From assembly GCF_004118325.1 (NCBI RefSeq), contig NZ_RDFA01000008.1:62001-126000 (forward strand): a stretch of 64,000 nt of DNA, in the 5' to 3' direction. Positions 42,469-50,779 of the stretch are shown piece by piece (positions within the stretch are counted from its first letter, which is position 1; each line of letters opens with the position of its first letter). Position numbers and translations under genes: made by a program. This DNA is from Halorientalis pallida. Its GTDB lineage: Archaea; Halobacteriota; Halobacteria; Halobacteriales; Haloarculaceae. The notes beneath the pieces were generated by a model. That model searched no databases. It saw only the letters and a list, made by a program, of their open reading frames with translations, and had not been told where the DNA came from.

Positions 42469-43497
42469 GTGTCCGAACGCACCCGTCGCGGGGTCGCGAT
42501 CACACTCGTGCAGTACGCGGTCGGCATCGCCGCGCTGGCCTGGTTGGTGAGTCAGATCGACGTCGGGAACGTCCTCGACCTGCTCGGGAACCTCGACGCC
42601 GCGACGGTGCTGGCCGTGCTAGCAGTGAGCGTCGCCGGCCTGCTGGCACGCTTTTACACCTGGTACGTCGTGAGCCGGCCGTTCGGGGACGTGCGCTACC
42701 GGGACGCCGCCAGCGCCGACCTGATCGTGAAGTTCGTCAACCAGTTGCTCCCCTCGCGGCTCTCGGGCCGAGTCGCCGCGCCCTTCGTCATCCGGAGTCA
42801 GACCGGGATCAGCTACGCCGACGCGACGGCGACGGCCGGCGTCCACACGGGCATTTACGCAGTCTACTACGGTATCGTCGCGCTGCTCGGCGTGGGTTTC
42901 GTCTTCGACCGGCTCCCGTGGGGCCTGCTCGCGCTGGTCGGCCTCTCCACCGGCCTCTACGTCGCCGCTGGCGGATTCGTGCTGCTCGCGGGGATGAACC
43001 TCGAATTCCTGGACCGGCTGATCGAGGGGATCGCCGCGCTGGTCGCTCGCGTCCCCCGGGTCGGCCCCGGGCTGGCAGAGCGCCTGCGGAACGTCCTCGA
43101 ATTCACGACCGCGTCGACCGTCTCGTTCCGCGCGCTGACGACGGATCCACGCATCTGGACCCACTACGGGGCGGGGTGGCTCGGCGCGCTGGTCCTCGCA
43201 CCCGGTCTGCGCGTCCTGCTCCTGCTGTGGGGTTTCGGGTCGGGATTCGAGCCCGCGATTCTGGTCCCGCTCGTCCTCGTAGCGGCCTACAGCGTCACGC
43301 TCCTCCCGCTCACGCCGGGCGGGGTCGGGGTGACGGAGGCGACGGCGGCCGCCGTCTTCGTCGCGCTCGGGGTTCCGAGCGACGTGATCGTTCCAGTCAT
43401 CCTGATCGACCGCGTGTTGGGGACCTACCTCCCCGCGGTCGCTGGCTGGTACCCGACGCTGAAGGTCGACGTGTCGTCGCTCGCGCCGGATCGGTAG
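42469..43497 (+). CDS. Flippase-like (LPG synthase TM / UPF0104) membrane protein
   Basis: A 342-residue protein with about eight hydrophobic helices. It begins at GTG 42469, one base after the deacetylase stop. The typical pattern appears: short N-terminus, helix, ADLIVKFVNQLLPSRLSGRVAAPFVI (about 81-106), and near the end TLLPLTPGGVGVTEATAA (about 275-292) and DRVLGTYLP. This matches the lysylphosphatidylglycerol-synthetase transmembrane (UPF0104) family; haloarchaeal AglD carries a related domain. It probably translocates a lipid-linked substrate. Neighbours: deacetylase upstream, GT39-like enzyme convergent. Confidence 0.85.
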   Translation: MSERTRRGVAITLVQYAVGIAALAWLVSQIDVGNVLDLLGNLDAATVLAVLAVSVAGLLARFYTWYVVSRPFGDVRYRDAASADLIVKFVNQLLPSRLSGRVAAPFVIRSQTGISYADATATAGVHTGIYAVYYGIVALLGVGFVFDRLPWGLLALVGLSTGLYVAAGGFVLLAGMNLEFLDRLIEGIAALVARVPRVGPGLAERLRNVLEFTTASTVSFRALTTDPRIWTHYGAGWLGALVLAPGLRVLLLLWGFGSGFEPAILVPLVLVAAYSVTLLPLTPGGVGVTEATAAAVFVALGVPSDVIVPVILIDRVLGTYLPAVAGWYPTLKVDVSSLAPDR

Positions 43498-43513
43498 GAC
43501 GGGCCCCCACGTC

Positions 43514-45310
43514 TCAGAACGGCGGGAACCGCCCGTACCCGCACTCGCCCTCCCGCTGGAGGATCACGGTGTACTGGTTCTCCGCGAGTTCCTGCTCGTC
43601 GGCGAACTGGTCGGTCTGTGGGACCAGCCCGACGTGGAACAGGTCCGTCAGCGACCCCGGCGTCGGCCGGTCGGGAACGAAGTTCGGCGGGCGTGGCCCG
43701 AACTCCGCGACGATGCGGTAGCTGTACTCACCGGAGAGGAGTTCACGGAAGTACTCACGCTGGTCCTCGCCGTTGCGGTAGTACGTGCCATTTTTCAGGT
43801 ACAGCAGGTCGCGATAGCCCAGCTGGACGTACTCGGGGCAGTCGACGATCGCCGCCTGTTCGCGGTCGGTCTCCTGTCCGAACAGATGGTTGATCCGCAT
43901 GTCGTGTGGGATGGCGGCATCCTGGAAGTCACGCCGGTAGACCTCCATCGTGGCGTTCTCGTCGGCGTCGTCCTGTAGCCACGCGGTCGCCTGGTCGCGC
44001 GGCATCGAGGCGTACCCACCGACGCCGATTCCGGCATAGATGCCCGTCGTCATCAGCAGGAGGGCGATCACGGGCGTCCCGACGTTCGGGTTCCGCTCGC
44101 GCACCCTGATCAGGGCGAGCGCTAGCAGGAGTGCGATCAGCGGGAACGTCGGCAGTAGGTGGTGGACCCGGAAGTCGTGCCAGCGCGAGAACAACAGCAG
44201 ATAGATTCCCAGCGGCAGGACCGTCAGGACGTAGGCGGCCGTGTCCGTCGCGCGGTCCCGGAGGGTAGCGAGGCTGGCGACGACGCCGAGCAGGGCCGCG
44301 ACGAAAAGCGGCAGGCCGAGAGCGCTGAAGTACCCCCGCAGGAACCACCACCAGACCGGCGCGGTCGGCCCTGTGACGCGATTCCCTCTCGCGACCGACT
44401 GCCCGAACAGCCGTTCGAGGACGAGGTCCACGCCGCCGACGAGGAAGGTAGGGTAGCCAGCGAGGATGGCGACCAGCCCCAGCAACGCGCCGCCGACGAC
44501 CAGCCACGGCTGGAACAGCGCCGACCACGTGGACTCCTCGGTCCCCCAGGCTCGCAGGACGAACCCGATTCCGATCAGGAGGACGATGGGCGCGGCGGTC
44601 AACTTGAACGCGATGGCGGCTCCACCGGCTGCGCTGGCCGCGAAGAAAGCGGTCCCGTCGCCGGCCCGGACGTAGCGGACGAGCAGGTACAGCGCCAGCA
44701 GGAAGAAAAACAGCGCCGGCATGTCCTCGCCGCCCTCGTGGGCGATGGTGAGGAAGCCGAAGGTGAGCGTCAGCACGAGCGCGGCCAGTCGCCCCGTCGC
44801 GCGGTCCCGGAGTTCGGTGCCGAGCCGGTAGGTAAGGTAGACCGCACCGACGGCGAACGCGACGTTGAACAGTCGGACGAACACGAGACTCCACGTCCAG
44901 ATCCACTCGGGCGTGGCGTGCCAGGCCGGGTAGAAGCCGAATTCGGGGTCTGGATAGCCCAGTTCGGTGAACGCCGACAGATCGCCCGTGAAGATGGACA
45001 CGAGCAGGACGGGCAACAGTGCCAGCCCGAACAGGTACAGCGTCGGGCCGAACGGGACCCGGCTCCACTCGACGCTCCGCTGGAGCGTCTCGACGCTGGG
45101 ATCGGCGAGCATCCGTCCCATGGGGACCATCGCGTCGAGCAGGCGGCTCTTCTCGTCTCTGGTGGCGAAGTTGGGGATGCGGTGCCAGAACCAGAAGCTG
45201 CACAACACGCCGGCGAGCAAGACGATGAAGGGCAGGTACGGATCGGACCGGAGGTCGTCCACGACCTGCGCGCGGACACGGCGAAGGAGGGCACGAATAC
45301 GGGACGCCAT
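43514..45310 (-). CDS. GT39-like membrane glycosyltransferase
   Basis: A 598-residue membrane protein with about ten to eleven helices. The first extracellular loop contains RDEKSRLLDAMVPMG (about 51-65) with the acidic residue typical of lipid-phosphate-sugar-using GT-C enzymes. Further marks are EGGEDMPALFFFLLALYLL (about 191-209) and FSRWHDFRVHHLLPTFPLIALL (about 369-390). The C-terminal about 150 residues are an extracytoplasmic domain. The fold and pattern fit the dolichyl-phosphate-mannose-protein mannosyltransferase (GT39/PMT_2) superfamily; donor and acceptor cannot be predicted. A TATA-like TTTTTACC lies just upstream of the start. Confidence 0.85.
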   Translation of the reverse strand: MASRIRALLRRVRAQVVDDLRSDPYLPFIVLLAGVLCSFWFWHRIPNFATRDEKSRLLDAMVPMGRMLADPSVETLQRSVEWSRVPFGPTLYLFGLALLPVLLVSIFTGDLSAFTELGYPDPEFGFYPAWHATPEWIWTWSLVFVRLFNVAFAVGAVYLTYRLGTELRDRATGRLAALVLTLTFGFLTIAHEGGEDMPALFFFLLALYLLVRYVRAGDGTAFFAASAAGGAAIAFKLTAAPIVLLIGIGFVLRAWGTEESTWSALFQPWLVVGGALLGLVAILAGYPTFLVGGVDLVLERLFGQSVARGNRVTGPTAPVWWWFLRGYFSALGLPLFVAALLGVVASLATLRDRATDTAAYVLTVLPLGIYLLLFSRWHDFRVHHLLPTFPLIALLLALALIRVRERNPNVGTPVIALLLMTTGIYAGIGVGGYASMPRDQATAWLQDDADENATMEVYRRDFQDAAIPHDMRINHLFGQETDREQAAIVDCPEYVQLGYRDLLYLKNGTYYRNGEDQREYFRELLSGEYSYRIVAEFGPRPPNFVPDRPTPGSLTDLFHVGLVPQTDQFADEQELAENQYTVILQREGECGYGRFPPF

Positions 45311-45350
45311 ACCGGATCCAATCCGTGACTGCGGTAAAAACGGAACGGAG

Positions 45351-46415
45351 TCAGTCGCTCGTCGGCGCGGCCAGTCCCACGTCGATCTCGCCGGCGTCGA
45401 GTTCTTCCTCGACCTCGCGTGCGGCCTGGACCATGTTCTCCATCTTGCCGTAGGCCACCTCGCGGGGCAGGAGCTTCAGGCCGCAGTCGGGGGACACGGT
45501 GAGTCGCTCCGGCGGGACGACCTCGAAGCCCTTCACGATGTTCTCTTTGATCTCCTCGACGGGTTCGACCTCCGCGACGTGGGCGTCGACGACGCCCAGC
45601 GCGAGGTCCTTCGTGAACTCGTGCTCGGTGAACACGTCGAGTTGCTCGTAGTTGCCGTTACAGAGTTCGAGGTCGTACTCGTCGACCGGGTAGTCGAGCA
45701 TCTCGGGGTAGATGCGCGAGTAGTCGCCGTAACAGACGTGGAGGCCGACGCGCACGTCCTCGGGGACCTCGTCGACGATCCGGTCGAGACAGGCACCGAC
45801 GATGGCGTGGTCGTCGGGGGTCGTCGCGAGCGCGGGCTCGTCGATCTGGATGTACGTCGCGCCGGCGTCGACCAGCCGTTCGATCTCCTCGTTGACGAGG
45901 TCGGCCAGGTCGTAGGCCAGCTGTTCCTCGTCGTCGTAGACCTCGTTGAACGACCAGTTCGCGAGGGTGTAGGGTCCCGTGATGGGGACCTTGACCGGGC
46001 GCTCCGAGACCGAGTCGGTGAACTCGAACTCGTCGACGAGCCACTCCTCGCCGTACTCGACCTCCTCGACGACGGAGGGCTTGTCGAAGTAGTTGTGGCC
46101 CCAGACCTTGACTCGACCGTTGAACTCGTAACCCTCGATCAGGTGGGCGAAGTACTCCACCATCTCGTTGCGCCGCATCTCGCCGTCACAGATCACGTCC
46201 ATCCCGGTGCGCTCGTGTTCCTCGGTGATGAGACGGGCGGCGTCGTCGGTGGCCTCCTGCCAGTCGTCCTCGTCGAAACTGGCGTCCTCGTCTTCGAGGA
46301 GTTCGCGGGCGCGGTCGAGCCACTTGGGCTTCTTGTAACTGCCGACGACGGTCGTCAGCAGGAAGTGATCGTTCGGGTGGTTCTCCGGACGGAACTGTTC
46401 TCGGGTGTCGCTCAT
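45351..46415 (-). CDS. metE: Methionine synthase, catalytic half (MetE C-terminal type)
   Basis: A 354-residue cobalamin-independent methionine synthase core. The zinc ligands can be placed: His226 and Cys228 in GLHVCYGD, Glu250 in DLELCN, and Cys311 in SPDCGLKLLP. The spacings (22 and 83 residues from Cys228) equal those of classical MetE (643/665/726). The first domain contains LLTTVVGSYKKPKWL, which contacts the substrate. Glu193 within QIDEPALAT is also conserved. It follows a shorter paralogous gene at 46498-47493 in the same direction with an 82-base gap. The methyl donor in haloarchaea is not certain. Confidence 0.92.
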   Translation of the reverse strand: MSDTREQFRPENHPNDHFLLTTVVGSYKKPKWLDRARELLEDEDASFDEDDWQEATDDAARLITEEHERTGMDVICDGEMRRNEMVEYFAHLIEGYEFNGRVKVWGHNYFDKPSVVEEVEYGEEWLVDEFEFTDSVSERPVKVPITGPYTLANWSFNEVYDDEEQLAYDLADLVNEEIERLVDAGATYIQIDEPALATTPDDHAIVGACLDRIVDEVPEDVRVGLHVCYGDYSRIYPEMLDYPVDEYDLELCNGNYEQLDVFTEHEFTKDLALGVVDAHVAEVEPVEEIKENIVKGFEVVPPERLTVSPDCGLKLLPREVAYGKMENMVQAAREVEEELDAGEIDVGLAAPTSD

Positions 46416-46497
46416 GCGAGCGTCACCTCCGTGATGCGAGTACGGCGTCGATAGTCACAGCCCGTGCAACGTAGTGAACCGGAATGTCTGTCGGAAC

Positions 46498-47493
46498 TCA
46501 TGCGGAGATCACCGCTTTGTTGACGGCGGCCAGCGCGTCCAGTTTCGCCTCGTACTTGTTGGCCGGAAGGTAGAACGTCTCGGTGTTGATCGTCGCGTAG
46601 ACGGTCTCGAAGTCCGTTCCGGGAGTGTTGTCGTCGACCCACTCGATGCGCTCGGCGATGGTGTCGGGCCCTTCGACCAGCGTGTTCTGTCCGTCGACGA
46701 CGCCCAGCGCCACGTCGTCCTTGGTGCCGTACTCGCTGATGTTGTAGACGTTGTCCTCGTGGTTGGCCACGAAGTCGAAGCCGATGGCGTCCACGTCGGC
46801 GTCCATCAGGTGCGCGTAGACTTTCTCGCCCAGCGCACCCCAGTAAGTGTGGGCGACGACGTCGGCGTCGGCGGCCGCCGCGACGGCGTCGATGGCTTCG
46901 CTGGCGCGCTCGTCTTCGCCGTCTCCGGGCGGGTTCTCGACGAGGGAGGGTTCGAGCAGGAACAGCGTCTCCACGTCGGGGAACTCGGAAATCTCGTCGG
47001 CGAGGAAGCCCGCCACGGCGTCGAGGAAGGCTCCGTCGTCACCGTAGTGTTCGTCGGTCGCGAGATCGGCCAGGGAGTAGGGACCGGGGAGAACCGCCTG
47101 CAGACCCGAATCGACCCGTTCGCTCGCGGCGTCGAGTTCGGCGGCCACGTCGCCGGTCGCGGCGAGGTCGTCGGTCACGACCGGCTCCCTGTAGAAGTTG
47201 TTGTTGTCGTAGTACCGGACGATCCCGCGGGTCTCGACGGCGTCGGCGACCGCGAGCGGGTGGGCGATCATGTCGTCCCAGCGGCCCTGCCCCTCGACGA
47301 CCCGGTCGAGGCCGGCCGACTGCTGGTGGTCGACGTACTCACTGCGAACACGCTCGTAAGCGTCCTCGATAGCACCTCCCTCGCTCCCGTCGATCAGATC
47401 GGCCTTCTGGTGGCCTTTCAGATCCGATAACTCGTCTTTCGCCCAGTCGGGCAACGGGAACAATCCCGGTGTCGTCGTAACTACCTCTGACAT
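46498..47493 (-). CDS. MetE-like protein, non-catalytic half
   Basis: A 331-residue barrel paralogous to the MetE core. It starts MSEVVTTTPGLFPLPDWAKD. It has the MetE-like QAVLPGPYSLADLATD (about 130-145), a degenerate zinc site AHTYWG (Tyr where the catalytic half has Cys228), and TINTETFYLP in place of the SPDCGLK region. It therefore cannot bind zinc in the usual way and probably corresponds to the N-terminal half of two-domain MetE, which also lost its metal site. Together with the next gene it should form a two-subunit methionine synthase. It is the first gene of this operon. Confidence 0.87.
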   Translation of the reverse strand: MSEVVTTTPGLFPLPDWAKDELSDLKGHQKADLIDGSEGGAIEDAYERVRSEYVDHQQSAGLDRVVEGQGRWDDMIAHPLAVADAVETRGIVRYYDNNNFYREPVVTDDLAATGDVAAELDAASERVDSGLQAVLPGPYSLADLATDEHYGDDGAFLDAVAGFLADEISEFPDVETLFLLEPSLVENPPGDGEDERASEAIDAVAAAADADVVAHTYWGALGEKVYAHLMDADVDAIGFDFVANHEDNVYNISEYGTKDDVALGVVDGQNTLVEGPDTIAERIEWVDDNTPGTDFETVYATINTETFYLPANKYEAKLDALAAVNKAVISA

Positions 47494-47516
47494 TGGACCA
47501 TCGTACGAAATGATGC

Positions 47517-47529
47517 CCTTTAATATTTG
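47517..47529 (-). promoter_or_regulatory. TATA-like box of the metE operon
   Basis: Read on the minus strand, AAATATTAAAG lies 24-36 bases before ATG 47493. This spacing gives a nearly leaderless message. Confidence 0.55.
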
Positions 47530-47542
47530 CTAATCGGTTTGA

Positions 47543-47563
47543 TGTCTAGTAGTTATATAGACA
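47543..47563. promoter_or_regulatory. Inverted repeat TGTCTA-N9-TAGACA upstream of metE
   Basis: A perfect 6-base inverted repeat with a 9-base AT-rich spacer sits immediately upstream of the metE TATA-like box, on the distal side from the gene. Its place suits an activator site or an operator for methionine control. The spacer itself (AGTTATATAG) resembles a TATA box on the plus strand. Confidence 0.45.
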
Positions 47564-47733
47564 CGGTCGAACGGAGGTCGGATCGGCGGCGAGGTCACAC
47601 CGGCGGTCCGTCGTGCCTGGTTGCAGACGGACCGCTCACACCGACAATCGAACTGTCTGATCGGCGCAGACTATTTTACGTGTAGAAGTTTGTGAAATAA
47701 GTTTTGTTGCAGGAAATCCGAGTGGTTAATCGC

Positions 47734-47742
47734 CTTACTTAT
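47734..47742 (+). promoter_or_regulatory. TATA-like box of the small secreted protein gene
   Basis: TTACTTATC lies about 29-37 bases before ATG 47771. An adjacent inverted repeat, TGCAGGA (47708-47714) / TCCTGCA (47742-47748), brackets the core promoter. The surrounding 47494-47770 (277 bases) is unusually AT-rich for this genome and holds no other gene. Confidence 0.45.
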
Positions 47743-47770
47743 CCTGCAGGTCCGAATAGTGACGGGTGGC

Positions 47771-47968
47771 ATGAAACGAACTGCCATGAAAGCGATCCTC
47801 GCCGTCCTGGCGGGGGTGTTCGGGGTTGGAACCGCAGCAGCAGAGACAGGGGGTAGCGGCGGCTTCTCGTCGGCGATCCGTGAATTCCTCATCGGGATCG
47901 TCCAGAAACTGCCGCCGGAGCTCCAGCAGCAGATCTCCGAGCTCCTCCTGAACAGCGGCCTCCTGTAA
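47771..47968 (+). CDS. Small secreted protein with Sec signal peptide
   Basis: A 65-residue protein. MKRTAMKAILAVLAGVFGVG followed by TAAAETGG is a clear Sec signal, with cleavage predicted after AAA (about residue 24). The mature part of about 41 residues is a Gly/Ser linker followed by an amphipathic helical stretch with QKLPPELQQQ at its centre and ending NSGLL. No cysteines are present. An in-frame GTG at 47759 is an alternative start but would spoil the signal. The convergent neighbour is the HemK2-type methyltransferase. Family unknown. Confidence 0.6.
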   Translation: MKRTAMKAILAVLAGVFGVGTAAAETGGSGGFSSAIREFLIGIVQKLPPELQQQISELLLNSGLL

Positions 47969-48056
47969 GCGGTCTTCGGGGGGTAGCGAGAGACCGATTC
48001 GGGCTCGACCAGCCCGGCTCTTTTCGACGTGGTTCGTGGCGAGCGACAGGACCGGA

Positions 48057-48650
48057 TCAGGCCGGCTCGTCCGCCACGTCGGCCGGCGCGATCGATAGCA
48101 CGACCAGCCGCTCGAACGGGTGTTTCTCCGCCGCGACTTCCTCGGCGACCAGCCCCTGCTCTCCAGCGTACTCGACGACCGCCTCCAGACCCGTGAGCGT
48201 CGAGAGCAAGAGCAACACGCGACCGCCGGGCGCGAGCACGCGTTCCACGTCGTCGAGGAAGGGTTCGATCACCGCACGGCCGTCTTCGCCGCCCGAGAGC
48301 GCGTACTCCATCCAGTCGTCGCGTTCGTCCTCGGGCGGCGTCGGCAGGTAGGGCGGGTTGAAAACCACCAAGTCGAACACCGCGTCCCGGAAAGGATCGG
48401 TCAGGTTGGCCTGCACGACCGGGACGCCGTTCGCGCGGGCCTCGCGGCAGGCGAGTGGGTTGACGTCCACGCCCACCACGTCGACCCCGGCGTCGGCGGT
48501 CACGCTCGCGGCGTAGCCGCTCCCGGTGCCAACGTCCAGAACCAGTTCCCCCTCCCGGACCCGCTCGGCGGCAGTGTCCGCCAGCAACCGCGAGTCCTCC
48601 GCTGGCTGGTACACCTGCTCCAGGTCCCGGCGCTCGGCGAGGTCGGTCAC
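48057..48650 (-). CDS. HemK2/Mtq2-type methyltransferase (release factor glutamine)
   Basis: A 197-residue class I SAM methyltransferase. DVGTGSGYAASV (39-50) is the SAM loop. VVFNPPYLPTP (95-105), with NPPY at 98-101, is the signature for N5-glutamine or adenine methylation. Its length and lack of an N-terminal helical domain fit the archaeal/eukaryotic HemK2 (Mtq2) group, which methylates the GGQ glutamine of aRF1. The start is GTG and overlaps the mscS stop. It is the last gene of the rpl21e operon. Confidence 0.87.
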   Translation of the reverse strand: MTDLAERRDLEQVYQPAEDSRLLADTAAERVREGELVLDVGTGSGYAASVTADAGVDVVGVDVNPLACREARANGVPVVQANLTDPFRDAVFDLVVFNPPYLPTPPEDERDDWMEYALSGGEDGRAVIEPFLDDVERVLAPGGRVLLLLSTLTGLEAVVEYAGEQGLVAEEVAAEKHPFERLVVLSIAPADVADEPA

Positions 48651-49879
48651 GACTCGTCGACCTCCGGCGACTCGCCGTCCGTCTCGGCTTCGGGCGGTTC
48701 GTCCCCGTCCGGCGAGGCCCGACCGCTCCCGCTGGCCGTCTCGCCATCGTCGACGTCACCGTCTGCGGACAGCGCCGCCCGCTCGCCGCCGGCGAGTTTG
48801 AGTCCCGACGCTTCCTCGCGGCCCATGAGTTCCCGCTGGGGGAAAGGGATCTTGATCCCCTCCCGGTCGAACGCAGTCTTGACGGCCTCGACGACGCTCG
48901 AGCGAATCTGCCACTCGCGTCGCGCGCTCGGGTCGTCGATCCAGAAGCGACACTCCAGCACGACGGCCGAGTCGCCGAACTCCCGGAGGACGACGAGCGG
49001 GTCGGGCTTTTCGAGCACCTCGTCGAGCTCCGTCATCGCGTCCTGCGCCACCGACGCGGCGTGTTTGGGGTCGGCCTCGTAGTCGACGCCGACCTCCACG
49101 TCGACCCGGAGTCGGCCCGCGCGGGACCGATTGACGACCGCGTTGCTCGTGACGATGTCGTTCGGGATCAGGACGTACTCGTCTTCGGGCGTCTTGATCT
49201 CGGTGTTGAAGATGGTCACGTCGGTGACGATACCCTCCCGCTCGGAGACCACCACCCAGTCACCCACGTCGAACGGCCGCGAGAAAAGCAGGACGAACCC
49301 TGCGAGCACCGCGGCCAGCGTCTGACGGGCGGCAAGACCGACCACGACGCCCAGAAACCCCGCCCCGAGCAGGAGGTTGCTCAGGTCGACGCCCCAGATG
49401 GAGAACGCGCCGAGGATCGCAAAGAGGTAGACGCTCACCTGTGCCAGGTGGTAGCCGACCTCGCGCTGGTGGATCGAGATGGCCGACCGCTGTTCGGACA
49501 GGTCCTTCATGATCCGCTTGACGAGGACCGTCAGCGCGTACGCGAACACGAACAGCAGGAGCGTGATGAACAGCCTGACGAGCGAGCGCGGGTCCGCCTG
49601 GACGAGTGCGAGCACCCCCGCCGCTTCGTCGGACGCCCGCCAGATTATCGTCACCAGCGCCCCGGCCGCGACGGTCACCACGATGACCAGCGCCGCCTGT
49701 GCCCCCTCCACGAGCGGCTTGTTCAGTGAGAGTCTGTCGTGGAGTACAGGCCCCATCTGTTTGACCGTGATCGAGAGCGCGGCCCACGCTCCGACGATCA
49801 GAATCGTCGCGAGGATCCGGAGCGTCCGCGTGTCGAGGACGTTCTGGATCGTGTCGACGACCGCCCCCGCGAGCGTCAC
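48647..49879 (-). CDS. MscS-family mechanosensitive channel
   Basis: A 410-residue small-conductance mechanosensitive channel. There are four predicted helices (about 20-40, 57-80, 98-116, 143-170). The pore helix region GFLGVVVGLAARQTLAAVLAGFVLLFSRPFDVGDWV (about 174-209) is the MscS hallmark. The beta and alpha/beta cytoplasmic domains follow, then an acidic disordered tail (about 355-410). The start is GTG, overlapping the rsmA stop; its own stop overlaps the hemK2 start. A turgor-release channel within a ribosome-assembly operon is notable for a halophile. Confidence 0.92.
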   Translation of the reverse strand: MTLAGAVVDTIQNVLDTRTLRILATILIVGAWAALSITVKQMGPVLHDRLSLNKPLVEGAQAALVIVVTVAAGALVTIIWRASDEAAGVLALVQADPRSLVRLFITLLLFVFAYALTVLVKRIMKDLSEQRSAISIHQREVGYHLAQVSVYLFAILGAFSIWGVDLSNLLLGAGFLGVVVGLAARQTLAAVLAGFVLLFSRPFDVGDWVVVSEREGIVTDVTIFNTEIKTPEDEYVLIPNDIVTSNAVVNRSRAGRLRVDVEVGVDYEADPKHAASVAQDAMTELDEVLEKPDPLVVLREFGDSAVVLECRFWIDDPSARREWQIRSSVVEAVKTAFDREGIKIPFPQRELMGREEASGLKLAGGERAALSADGDVDDGETASGSGRASPDGDEPPEAETDGESPEVDES

Positions 49880-50745
49880 GGCTCGCCCACCTCCCAGGCC
49901 AGCCGTGCCAGTTCCGCGAACTCCGCCGGCGTGACCTTGCCCGCGCGCCGCCCCATCAACTCCTCGTCGGCGGCGTCGACGACGGCGTCGGGATCACCGA
50001 GGCCGGAGATGTGCGCCGTGTTCCGGACGGCGTTGCGCATCGTCTTCCGGCGCTGGGTGAACACGGCCGTGACGAAATCGAGGAAGAAGTCGTCGTCCGG
50101 CACGTCGTAGTCCGGGTCCCGCGGCCGTGCACGGACGACGGCACTCTCGACGGCGGGCGGCGGCGAGAACGCCTCCTTCGGAACGGTCTCGACGACCGCT
50201 ACGTCGGCGTAGTGCCCGGCCGTCACCGAGAGCCGACCGTACTCGTCGGTGGCCGGGTCGGCGGCCATGCGCTCGGCGAACTCCCGCTGGAACATCAACA
50301 CGAGCGGGCAGTCACGGGGCAGGAGTCGAAAGGCGATCTCGCTAGAGACGCCGTAGGGCAGGTTCGAGACCGAGAGCGAGAAGTCGGGGAGATCCACGTC
50401 GAGGGCGTCGCCCTCGATCACGGTGAGCCGGTCGCCCTCGATCTCGGCGACGAACTCCTCGCGGAGGAAGGCGGCGAGGTCGCGGTCGCGCTCGATCACG
50501 GTCACCCGGTCGGCGACCGCGAGCAGTCGGTCGGTGAGCGCGCCCGTCCCGCCGCCGATTTCGAGGACGTGGCTCGTGTCGGCGTCGATTTCGGTGGCGT
50601 AGCCCGGCAGACGGTCGAGGACGCGGTCGTCGACGAGGAAGTGCTGATCCCGGTCTGGGTCGCCGCGCACGCCGGCGCGGGCCAGCAGGGCGTCGGGGTC
50701 GCGGCTACCGGGCGTCGGCGCGTCGTCGGCGGGGCCACCAGTCAT
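49876..50745 (-). CDS. rsmA: 16S rRNA dimethyladenosine transferase RsmA (KsgA)
   Basis: A 289-residue rRNA methyltransferase that dimethylates two adjacent adenines near the 3' end of 16S rRNA. QHFLVDD (about 34-40) precedes the SAM motif EIGGGTGALTDRLL (about 61-74). SVSNLPYGVSSEIAF (about 124-138), with NLPY, is the adenine-N6 site. The ERRKTMRN-like motif reads TQRRKTMRNAVRN (about 232-244). ATG 50745 is chosen over an earlier in-frame start. It lies 34 bases after DUF655. Confidence 0.94.
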   Translation of the reverse strand: MTGGPADDAPTPGSRDPDALLARAGVRGDPDRDQHFLVDDRVLDRLPGYATEIDADTSHVLEIGGGTGALTDRLLAVADRVTVIERDRDLAAFLREEFVAEIEGDRLTVIEGDALDVDLPDFSLSVSNLPYGVSSEIAFRLLPRDCPLVLMFQREFAERMAADPATDEYGRLSVTAGHYADVAVVETVPKEAFSPPPAVESAVVRARPRDPDYDVPDDDFFLDFVTAVFTQRRKTMRNAVRNTAHISGLGDPDAVVDAADEELMGRRAGKVTPAEFAELARLAWEVGEP

Positions 50746-50779
50746 TGCCGGAACCTGAACCTCGCCGACCAAAAACGTG

